From NCBI GenBank assembly GCA_944368925.1, contig CALVXG010000002.1, forward strand, positions 172,701 through 236,700: a stretch of DNA of 64,000 nt, read 5' to 3'. A model generated the notes under the pieces. It saw only the letters and a list, made by a program, of their open reading frames with translations. It made no database searches and was not told where the DNA came from. Of the stretch, positions 7,702 to 15,560 are shown piece by piece. The stretch comes from an uncultured Clostridia bacterium. Its GTDB lineage: Bacteria; Bacillota; Clostridia; Christensenellales; Borkfalkiaceae. Numbering within the stretch: position 1 is the first letter of the stretch; each line of letters begins with the position of its first letter. The position numbers and the translations under genes were made by a program.

Positions 7702-10112
7702 AGAAAATTTTGACAAAATTTCTGACGGGCGGTCTTGCCCTGGCGATGTTGTTCGGGGGCACGGCGTGCTCGACGGAAAACGGGGAATACGAATACAAAA
7801 AGGAGAGCGAAACGCTCTATTATACGGGGTCGGACAATACGGATCTGAACCTGTTCATGAACGATTTTTTCCACCGGAACATGCGTTATGACGAAGAGAG
7901 TCTTGCGGGCTGGGGCGACGACGTGACCCTTGGTGCGGTGACGGGCGCGGGATCGTTTTTCGGGAAGGAATGGGAAGCGTTGGCGCTGACGTTCTTCGAT
8001 TCTTCGGCGGACGTATACAATACGGACAGGTATCAGACGGTGCGCAACTGGCTGACGGGACAGCCGATGGACAAATTCGGGTATGTCTGGAACGGTGCGG
8101 ACAGGTTTGAAGCGGGTCGGAACACGGAGCAGCTGTTCAAGCAAGGCTGGCCGTTCCCCGATTATACGTGGAACACGGGGTCTTTGCCCGGCTGGGAATT
8201 CAATGCGGACGGAGACAAGGAAGGCTGGACGGACAATGCGGCGTCCTCGTCGGTGTCCAACGGTTTTTATTCGGCGAGCGCGGTGAACGCGGACTCTCTG
8301 GAGTTTGTCTGGCCGGAAGAGAAGGTGGTTTTGTCGGAGCTGACGCCGTTTGTGGAGGTAGATCTGAGCCTTTTGGACACGGCGACGTACGGGCAGCAGG
8401 AGATGTCGGTGGGGGACGTGCAGATACAATTCCGCAACAGTCAGAGCGACGAGTGGTACACCGCGTCGATGGCAGATTATTGCACGCGGCCTGCGGAGGA
8501 GATCTCGCCGAATTTCCGTCAGAACATGTATTTTGACATGTACAATCACCCGCAGTGGGCGGACAAAGAGATCACGGACGTGAAGCTGGTCATTCTTCCC
8601 AAAGAGGGGCAGAAACTGAACGTAGACGCAAAGCTGAACTTTTTCCGTATGCAGTTCGATTCGAGGCAGGTGAACAACAACAGCATTCTGATCACGGGGA
8701 CGAAGGCATTGTACGAGTATTCGCATGATACCGAACTTTTGGAAACGATGTTACCCAAAGTGAAGCGTGCGGTGCAGTTTTATCTGACCAATCTCGGCGG
8801 CGAGAGCGGGGTCGTTTCCAACGAATTCTGTGTGGGGCACGAAATACGTCTGGACGAACACGGATCGCGGATCATGGGATACGGGATCGGCGACGGATAC
8901 TGGGATATGCTGTCGCTTCCTGCGGAAAATATTTACATTAACGTGTATTTCTACAAAGCGGTGCGCGATGCGGCATGGCTTTTGGAAGCGGCGGAGCAGG
9001 AAGGCATTACCTGCGACGAGCAGACGATCGTGACGAATGAAGGCCTGGAAGTTTCATGCGACGCCACGGCGGAAGAGCTGGAAGCGTTGATGGGCGTGAT
9101 TGAGACCAAATTCACGGAAACGTTCTGGAACGAGAGAACGGGCAGGTTCCATGCGGGATATTCCAACGCGTACGGCTGCATCATCGACTACGGGTTCACC
9201 TATTTCAATCTGGAAGCGATCGTGGCGGGGCTTGCTTCGCAGGAGCAGGTAGAGAGTATTTATGCCTGGCTGGACGGCGACAGGATCGTGGAGTCGCAGA
9301 CGTATACCTGTGCGAACGGGGCGACGCTGAACGTGGTGGAAAAATCTACGGGCGACGACATTTATCTGTACAGGTTTGCGCCGCGGACGAACACGGCGGA
9401 CAACGATTCGGCGCATTATCTGTGGACGTGGACGCCCAGGAAGTTCGGAAATCAGTTGCAGAACGGCGGTGCGGCGCTGTTTATGTCCTATTATGATCTT
9501 GTGGCGCGTGCGAAATATCTTGGAATCGAAAATGCGGCGCAGCGTCTCAAAGAGATTCAGGAGTGGTATCTGGAAGTTCTGAATTACAACGAAACGGACG
9601 AAGGCGCGCGCGGCGGTGCCTATTTCTACTGGGATTATTACCAGGCGTTGGATATCGATGAAAACCCGTGGATCATGGATGCGGGCAATCTTCTGGAAGG
9701 TTCCAACATGGGAACGGCAGGCTCGGGACTTTTGGCTTTGGACTACGTATTCCCCGAAACGGCCCTGTTCTGGAGAGCGATCCCCGAAATGTATTTCGGG
9801 ATGAGCGTATCCACGGATAACGTATTGCAGCTTGCACCGAATCTGAGCGAAGATCTCAGCTGGTATAAAAACGAAAATCTCAAGTATTCGGGTCTTGTCT
9901 ATGATCTGACCGTGGGGAACAATTTTGTTCAGATCAACAACGTGCGCGGAACGGTCACGGATGAAAAGGTATGCGTAACTTTGGAAAAACCGGAAGGCGG
10001 GTTCAAAGTTTATTTGGACGGAAAGGAGCTTCCTTCGTCCGAATATAAAGTCAGCGGTTCCAAAATCGAAGTCACGGCAGATTTTGGAGCGTGCAAAATC
10101 GAAGTTCGATAA
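7698..10112 (+). CDS. Lipoprotein, putative six-hairpin glycosidase
   Basis: An 804-residue protein with a lipoprotein signal (lipobox GTAC, lipidated Cys about residue 24). Residues about 150-320 look like a beta-sandwich, and the second half alternates helices with aromatic, acidic loops (LWTWTPRKFGNQLQNGG, FYWDYYQALDIDENPW, GNLLEGSNMG), as in (alpha/alpha)6 glycosidases and phosphorylases. A short beta domain closes the protein (YLDGKELPSSEYKVSG). It probably cleaves oligosaccharides at the cell surface before import by the adjacent ABC system; the substrate and GH family cannot be fixed by eye. Start codon overlaps the previous stop, indicating translational coupling. Confidence 0.6.
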   Translation: MKKILTKFLTGGLALAMLFGGTACSTENGEYEYKKESETLYYTGSDNTDLNLFMNDFFHRNMRYDEESLAGWGDDVTLGAVTGAGSFFGKEWEALALTFFDSSADVYNTDRYQTVRNWLTGQPMDKFGYVWNGADRFEAGRNTEQLFKQGWPFPDYTWNTGSLPGWEFNADGDKEGWTDNAASSSVSNGFYSASAVNADSLEFVWPEEKVVLSELTPFVEVDLSLLDTATYGQQEMSVGDVQIQFRNSQSDEWYTASMADYCTRPAEEISPNFRQNMYFDMYNHPQWADKEITDVKLVILPKEGQKLNVDAKLNFFRMQFDSRQVNNNSILITGTKALYEYSHDTELLETMLPKVKRAVQFYLTNLGGESGVVSNEFCVGHEIRLDEHGSRIMGYGIGDGYWDMLSLPAENIYINVYFYKAVRDAAWLLEAAEQEGITCDEQTIVTNEGLEVSCDATAEELEALMGVIETKFTETFWNERTGRFHAGYSNAYGCIIDYGFTYFNLEAIVAGLASQEQVESIYAWLDGDRIVESQTYTCANGATLNVVEKSTGDDIYLYRFAPRTNTADNDSAHYLWTWTPRKFGNQLQNGGAALFMSYYDLVARAKYLGIENAAQRLKEIQEWYLEVLNYNETDEGARGGAYFYWDYYQALDIDENPWIMDAGNLLEGSNMGTAGSGLLALDYVFPETALFWRAIPEMYFGMSVSTDNVLQLAPNLSEDLSWYKNENLKYSGLVYDLTVGNNFVQINNVRGTVTDEKVCVTLEKPEGGFKVYLDGKELPSSEYKVSGSKIEVTADFGACKIEVR

Positions 10113-10126
10113 TCGGAGGAAAAAAC

Positions 10127-11470
10127 ATGAAAAAACTGACAGTCATTTTGCTGTTGCTCGCCTTTGCGCTGACGCTGGCGCTGTCCGCGTGCGCGAAGGT
10201 CGATGACATCAACGAAGGAAACGAGTACGAAGAGGACGCCGTCACCATCGTGGTGGGCATCAAGGCAGATTCGACGGAAAAGGCGTATCTGAGCGCTTTT
10301 TCGAAGGCGTTTAACCAGGTAAACAAATCCATCAAGATCTCGATACAGACGTTTGCGGATTATCAGCAGGCGATGAACAACTACATCGCCACCGACAGCA
10401 TGCCGGACATTGTCTGGTGCACGGGCGACTATCATGCTCCCTATTCGAGCACGGGGCATTACGAAGATCTGACGCCTTACTTTGAACGGGACGGGATCGA
10501 CCTTTCGCAGTATTACAAGACGAGCATCGATTCGGCGCGCCTGACCAGCGATACGACGGCGGAAAATTACGATTCCGTGTGGTTCATGCCGAGAGATTAC
10601 AACAGGCTGACCATCATGTACAACAAGGACATTTTCGACAAGGCGGGACTTGCGTATCCTACCGACGATTGGACGTGGGAAGATTTTCTGGAAACTTGCA
10701 GGACGCTGCGCGAAAAGATGAACAACAACGAAAACGGGCTCAGCCAGTATATGTATCCTGCGGATCTGCTGTTGAGCGACAACGTCGGCATGTTTACGGC
10801 TCTGACGGCGGAAGGCGGCAGCATTGTGGATGAAAACGGAAATTCGGACGTCGCTTCCATGGAAACGCAGCTCGCATACGAAGCGCTGCGCGGATACGTG
10901 CAGGAAGGGTTGTTCCTGGATCCGACCAAGAGTGCGAGCGTATCGTTCTCGCGCAATACCATTGCGATGAACGCATGCGTGCGCCCCGTGCTTCCCAATT
11001 ATATCAACGACGTCAATCTTGATTTTGCGGCGTATCCGCTGAGTGAAACCACGAAGGTGGGGGCAGGCTGCTCGGGGTATGCGATCTCTGCCACGAGCGA
11101 GCACAAAGAGGAAGCGTGGGAATTCATCAAATTTATCGGTTCGGAAGAGGGACAGCGCGCCTTTGCCACCACGTCGGGATGCGTGCCCGTGCTCAAGAGC
11201 GTGGCGGAAGACGAAACGTCCGCATGGCGCAGGTTTACGGGCATCACGGGGGCGGAACTCAACCATCAGGCATTCATCGCGGATTCCGATCGTGACCTGT
11301 ACCTGAATGTATTTGACCACAAAGATCCGCGCCTGTCCACGACGCTTTTGGGATATATGCAGGATTGTTCGTATGCCTGCCTGCATGAAACGTACAACGG
11401 CCGCGGAAGCATAGCGGGTGCGACGCAGTATTACCAGGATCAGATCAACAACGCGACGTTTGTCGGTTAA
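10127..11470 (+). CDS. ABC sugar importer, solute-binding lipoprotein
   Basis: A 447-residue family 1 extracellular solute-binding protein. The start at 10127 is chosen because GGAGG lies 8-9 bases upstream and gives a clean lipoprotein signal (MKKLTVILLLL to LSAC, Cys 22); the upstream in-frame codon would overlap the previous gene. Typical features: VVGIKADSTEKAYLSAFSKAFNQ near the start, a PDIVWCTGDYHAPY hinge segment, MYNKDIFDKAGL, and an EAWEFIKFIGSEEGQ segment near the C-terminus. It should bind an oligosaccharide and deliver it to the two permeases encoded next. No ATPase gene is present; such importers often share an MsmK-type ATPase encoded elsewhere. Confidence 0.9.
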   Translation: MKKLTVILLLLAFALTLALSACAKVDDINEGNEYEEDAVTIVVGIKADSTEKAYLSAFSKAFNQVNKSIKISIQTFADYQQAMNNYIATDSMPDIVWCTGDYHAPYSSTGHYEDLTPYFERDGIDLSQYYKTSIDSARLTSDTTAENYDSVWFMPRDYNRLTIMYNKDIFDKAGLAYPTDDWTWEDFLETCRTLREKMNNNENGLSQYMYPADLLLSDNVGMFTALTAEGGSIVDENGNSDVASMETQLAYEALRGYVQEGLFLDPTKSASVSFSRNTIAMNACVRPVLPNYINDVNLDFAAYPLSETTKVGAGCSGYAISATSEHKEEAWEFIKFIGSEEGQRAFATTSGCVPVLKSVAEDETSAWRRFTGITGAELNHQAFIADSDRDLYLNVFDHKDPRLSTTLLGYMQDCSYACLHETYNGRGSIAGATQYYQDQINNATFVG

Positions 11471-11484
11471 GGACGGTGAAAGCG

Positions 11485-12390
11485 ATGCAGGCGTCTTTCC
11501 GAAAGAAAGGTTTGCTGAAAAGCGGGGCGTGGGTCGGCTATATTCTGATCGCGCCCTGCATGATCGGTATTCTGATATTCAACTTCATTCCGATGGGATT
11601 GTCGTTGTTTTACAGCTTTTCCACGTATGACATCATCAATCCGCCGCGCAATTTCGGCGTACATAACTATACCAACGTTTTCACGAACGTGATCCTGCGC
11701 GACAAGTTTTTGAAATCGATGCTTCATACGGGCGAATATCTCATATTCAGCATTCTGATCGGGTTGTTTTTATCCTTTTTGCTGGCGTTGTTTCTCAACC
11801 AGAAGCTCAAGGGCATGGCGGCGTACAGGGTTTTGTATTATCTGCCGAACCTGCTTCCGCCCGTCTGTTCGGCGATCGTGTGGGCGGACATCACCGATCC
11901 GCTCTACGGGTTGGGGAATTCGCTTCTCAATCATATGGGGCTTCCCTCGTATACGTTTTATGCGGATCCGAGCTCGGCGATGCCCACGTTTCTGATTTTA
12001 AGTCTTTGGGGGCTGGGAAGCGGGCTGATGCTCTGGATCGCACAGTTCCAGAACATACCCGACGCGTTGTATGAGGCGGCGGATCTGGAAGGGGCGAACG
12101 CGTTTGAAAAGTGCATCAAGATCACGGTGCCGATGAGTACGCCGACCATCTTTTATACGCTGATCAACAGCATCATTGCGGGGTTGCAGGTATTCGGGCC
12201 TTACCTTGTGACGGGCGCGGGGCCGGACGATTCGCTGTTGTTCTTCGTGACGAACATATATATCAACCACCGCGAATTCAACATGGGGCTCGCGTGCGCG
12301 CTCAGCTGGATGCTGTTCGTCGTGATCGCGGTTCTGACGCTTGTGTTGTTCCGCAAGAGCAAGTGGGTGTTTTACGGGGAGGATATCTGA
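11485..12390 (+). CDS. ABC sugar importer permease (MalF/UgpA-like)
   Basis: A 301-residue integral membrane protein with six predicted helices and the cytoplasmic EAA loop (EAADLEGANAFEKCIKITVP) that docks the ATPase. ATG 11485 is preferred over GTG 11476 because the GGTGA-type site precedes it and the protein then begins with a short basic stretch. It pairs with the downstream MalG-like permease; the two genes overlap (TGATG). The order binding protein, permease, permease is standard for CUT1 carbohydrate importers. Confidence 0.9.
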   Translation: MQASFRKKGLLKSGAWVGYILIAPCMIGILIFNFIPMGLSLFYSFSTYDIINPPRNFGVHNYTNVFTNVILRDKFLKSMLHTGEYLIFSILIGLFLSFLLALFLNQKLKGMAAYRVLYYLPNLLPPVCSAIVWADITDPLYGLGNSLLNHMGLPSYTFYADPSSAMPTFLILSLWGLGSGLMLWIAQFQNIPDALYEAADLEGANAFEKCIKITVPMSTPTIFYTLINSIIAGLQVFGPYLVTGAGPDDSLLFFVTNIYINHREFNMGLACALSWMLFVVIAVLTLVLFRKSKWVFYGEDI

Positions 12391-13262
12391 TGGATGCAGT
12401 CAACGAGCGCAGACGGAAAATGCGCAAGATCCGCAGGACGACGGTCGTTGTAGTGCGGCATTGTATCATCAGTCTGCTGGCGCTGTTCTTTTTGCTCCCG
12501 ATCATCGTGCTTCTCACCCGTTCGGTGATGAGTCCGGACGATATTTATCGGGTACCGACCCTGCTTTTCCCGACGAAACTGGATTTTTCGGGGTATACAG
12601 AGGCGTTCGACGCGCAGATTCTGAGTTATCTTCTGAATACGGTGATCGTGGTCGCGGTAAACACGGTCTTTGTGCCGCTGACCTGTCTGATGTGCGGATA
12701 CGGGTTTGCGAAGGTGCGTTTTCCCGGCCGCGGGATCGCGTTTTCGCTGCTGTTGAGCACGATCATGATCCCCGGGATCGCGATGCAGATCCCGCTGTAC
12801 ATCGTGTATTATCATCTGGGGCTGACCGATTCGCTTTGGCCGCTGATGATCACGGCGTTTTTCGGCGGCGGGGCCATGAGCATCTTTTTCATGCGCCAGT
12901 ATTTAAAGGGGATCCCCGATTCCATTCTGGAAGCGGCGCGCGTGGACGGTGCGAACGCGCTGGTCATCATGTTCAAGATCATGCTGCCGCTGGCGCGTCC
13001 CGTGGTGGTGCTGACGGCGGTCAACGTGTTCATCGGGCAGTATAACGATTACGGCACGGCGCTCATTTATATCTGGAACGAGAAGTTTTATACGCTTTCG
13101 GTGGGCTTGTATTACAAGTATCTCGCGCCGGGGGCGGAGAGCATAGACGCGAACGTGCAGTATGCGGCGGGCGTGTTGGTCATGGTTCCGATGGTGGTGA
13201 TCTTTGCGCTGTTCCAGAAGCAGCTCATCAACGGCATCGTGACCAGCGGAATGAAATTATAG
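12390..13262 (+). CDS. ABC sugar importer permease (MalG/UgpE-like)
   Basis: A 290-residue inner-membrane permease with about six helices and the EAA loop (EAARVDGANALVIMFKIMLP). ATG at 12390 shares its first base with the previous stop codon; GGGGAGGA upstream serves as the ribosome site. The N-terminus is basic (ERRRKMRKIRRTT) before the first helix. It forms the channel with the preceding permease. The reading frame is open further upstream (12111), but that part overlaps the previous gene and is not real. Confidence 0.9.
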   Translation: MDAVNERRRKMRKIRRTTVVVVRHCIISLLALFFLLPIIVLLTRSVMSPDDIYRVPTLLFPTKLDFSGYTEAFDAQILSYLLNTVIVVAVNTVFVPLTCLMCGYGFAKVRFPGRGIAFSLLLSTIMIPGIAMQIPLYIVYYHLGLTDSLWPLMITAFFGGGAMSIFFMRQYLKGIPDSILEAARVDGANALVIMFKIMLPLARPVVVLTAVNVFIGQYNDYGTALIYIWNEKFYTLSVGLYYKYLAPGAESIDANVQYAAGVLVMVPMVVIFALFQKQLINGIVTSGMKL

Positions 13263-13274
13263 GACGGGCAAGCT

Positions 13275-15536
13275 ATGGACATGCAAGAAAGTAAATGGAT
13301 CGGTTTTTATACGGATCCTTCCTACGACGAGAGCGAAAGCGACCGTAAATTCGGAGCGCCCGCGATGTACGTGTATAAGAAATTCGATATCTGGAAGGCG
13401 GTGAGCCGCGCCACGCTGGAGTGCTGTGCGCTGGGCGTATACGCGGCGTACGTGAACGGCAGTGCGGTGGAGAGCTTTTTGGAACCGGGGTTTACCGATT
13501 ACAACAAGCGGGTCTACAGCCGCAGATTTGACGTGACGTCCCTGCTGATCGGCGGCAAAAACGCATTCGGGGCGTGCGTCGGCGACGGCTGGTACACGGG
13601 CAACGTGGCGATGGTGCGCAGGCAGCGGTTCGGCAAATATCCGCTCCTGTTCGCGGCGCGGCTGGAGATCGAATACCGCGACGGGGAAGTGCAGGTGATC
13701 GGGACGGACAAAAGCTGGAGCGGCGCGACGGGCGCGGTGCGCGAAAACGACATTCTGAACGGAGAAACGCGCGATTTCAGGCTTCCGCACGGCAGCATAT
13801 TCACGGCGGACTATCCCGACAAAAGCGCGGTGACGGAATCGGAATATCCGATTTTGCCGCAGCCGAGTGATTTTGAACCCGTACAGCTTTGCGAAAAATT
13901 TGCCCCGACGTACATATGGCGCGGGGAAAAAGAGGCGCTTGTCGATTTCGGGCAGAACATGGCGGGCGTGCTGCACCTGCGGGTGCAGGGCGAAGCGGGC
14001 ACGCGGGTGACGCTGCGCCACGGCGAGATGCTCGATGAAGACGGGGAGCTGTATACGGCCAACCTGCGTTCGGCGCTGAACACGGACACGCTGCTTTTGA
14101 GCGGCGGCGAGGACGATTTTGTTCCGCTGTTTACCTATCACGGGTTCCGTTATGCGCAGATCGAAGCGGATAAGCCCGTAAAGATACTCTTTCTCGAAGC
14201 GCGCGCGGTGCACAACGAGCTGAAAGGGGCGGGGGAATTTTCCTGTTCGTCGGCGCTCGTCAACCGTATATTCCGCAACGTATGGTGGAGCATGAATTCC
14301 AATTTTGTCTCCGTACCGACCGACTGTCCGCAGCGCGACGAGCGGCTGGGGTGGCTGGCGGACGCGCATTTGTTTGCGCGCACGGCGATGTACAATGCGG
14401 ACTGTGAAAAATTTTACAGGCGGTATTTGCGCGACGTTTCGGACGCGGCGACGGAAGAGGGCGTTACGGACTATGCGCCGTACGTGAACATTTTCGGCAG
14501 GAACAACGGCGGCTGGGCGGACGGTGCGGTGATATTGCCGTATTTTCATTACCGCATGTACGGAGATAAGGGCATCATACGCGAAAACCTGGAACTGATG
14601 CAAAAACATATCCGTGCGAGCATACGCACGGCGAAGGACGGGATCCGCGAGCAGAGCGTGTACGGCGACTGGCTGAACATCGGTGCGGATACGCCTCTTG
14701 ACGTGTTCTGTACGGCGTACCATTATTACAGTCTGTGCCTGTATCTGTATCTTTTGGGTGAGATCGGCGAAAGCGATGCGGAAGCGGAGACCGAAAAACA
14801 GAAGACGTATAGCGCATTTCGCGGCAAACTTGTGGATGCGGACGGCAGGGTGAAAGGGGATACGCAGACGGGGTATGTGCTGGCGTATGCGTTCGGACTG
14901 CTGGAAAAGGAAGCGGCGGCGAAGCATTTGCGCCGCAAATTCGAAGAGAGCGGCATGCATCTGACGACGGGATTCAACGGCGGAAGGTATCTTTTGCCCG
15001 TGCTTTCGGAGCTGGGGTTGGGCGACATTGCCTACACGCTTTTGCTCAGCGAAGAATATCCGGGCTGGGGATACAGCATTGCGAACGGTGCCACGACCAT
15101 CTGGGAACGTTGGAACAGCTACACGAAGGAAAACGGATTCGGCGATGCGAGCATGAATTCTTTCAATCATTATGTGTTCGGCAGCTGTGTGGAATGGATG
15201 TACCGCTATGTGTTGGGGATCCGTGAAGACAGACCGGGTTTTTCGGAAGTTCTCATTGCGCCGCGGTTCGACCCGTGCGGGAGGATCACCTCTGCGGAGG
15301 GCAGGTACGATTCGCGCGGCGGGAGGATCGCGGTCAGATGGGAGCAGGCGAAGGGCGGCTATCTTTACCGCGTGCAGTGCCCGCGCAAGATGAATGTGCG
15401 TTTCGATTTCGGGGGAACGTCTGCCCGTTTGGTTTCGAAAAAGGACGGAGAATACGTATACCGCATTGCGGCTCCCTGCGGGGCGCAGCCGGAAGCGGTT
15501 ATTGAAATGAGTGAGATAAAACGCGTCAGCGTTTGA
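13275..15536 (+). CDS. Alpha-L-rhamnosidase, GH78
   Basis: A 753-residue enzyme without signal peptide, so cytoplasmic. N-terminal beta-sandwich domains (YVNGSAVESFLEPGFTDYNK; FGQNMAGVLHLRVQGEAG), then the (alpha/alpha)6 barrel with the GH78 hallmark DCPQRDERLGWLADAH near residues 352-367, GDWLNIG, and the late ATTIWERWNSY and SFNHYVFGS segments. These acidic residues form the catalytic centre in known bacterial rhamnosidases. It should remove terminal rhamnose from oligosaccharides taken up by the importer encoded just upstream. The gene starts 12 bases after the permease and is cotranscribed. This is the clearest substrate clue for the whole operon. Confidence 0.9.
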   Translation: MDMQESKWIGFYTDPSYDESESDRKFGAPAMYVYKKFDIWKAVSRATLECCALGVYAAYVNGSAVESFLEPGFTDYNKRVYSRRFDVTSLLIGGKNAFGACVGDGWYTGNVAMVRRQRFGKYPLLFAARLEIEYRDGEVQVIGTDKSWSGATGAVRENDILNGETRDFRLPHGSIFTADYPDKSAVTESEYPILPQPSDFEPVQLCEKFAPTYIWRGEKEALVDFGQNMAGVLHLRVQGEAGTRVTLRHGEMLDEDGELYTANLRSALNTDTLLLSGGEDDFVPLFTYHGFRYAQIEADKPVKILFLEARAVHNELKGAGEFSCSSALVNRIFRNVWWSMNSNFVSVPTDCPQRDERLGWLADAHLFARTAMYNADCEKFYRRYLRDVSDAATEEGVTDYAPYVNIFGRNNGGWADGAVILPYFHYRMYGDKGIIRENLELMQKHIRASIRTAKDGIREQSVYGDWLNIGADTPLDVFCTAYHYYSLCLYLYLLGEIGESDAEAETEKQKTYSAFRGKLVDADGRVKGDTQTGYVLAYAFGLLEKEAAAKHLRRKFEESGMHLTTGFNGGRYLLPVLSELGLGDIAYTLLLSEEYPGWGYSIANGATTIWERWNSYTKENGFGDASMNSFNHYVFGSCVEWMYRYVLGIREDRPGFSEVLIAPRFDPCGRITSAEGRYDSRGGRIAVRWEQAKGGYLYRVQCPRKMNVRFDFGGTSARLVSKKDGEYVYRIAAPCGAQPEAVIEMSEIKRVSV

Positions 15537-15560
15537 AAATATTTATTTCGGAGGAGAATC

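Noticed and set aside
7581-11386. Minus-strand frames of 381 and 458 codons opposite the lipoprotein glycosidase and the solute-binding protein
   Set aside because: Arg/His/Val-rich shadows; the sense genes have signal peptides, ribosome sites and family motifs.
13257-15170. A 637-codon minus-strand frame opposite the rhamnosidase gene
   Set aside because: Antisense shadow of a GC-rich gene; the product is rich in Arg, His and Val with no domain, and the sense strand encodes clear GH78 motifs.
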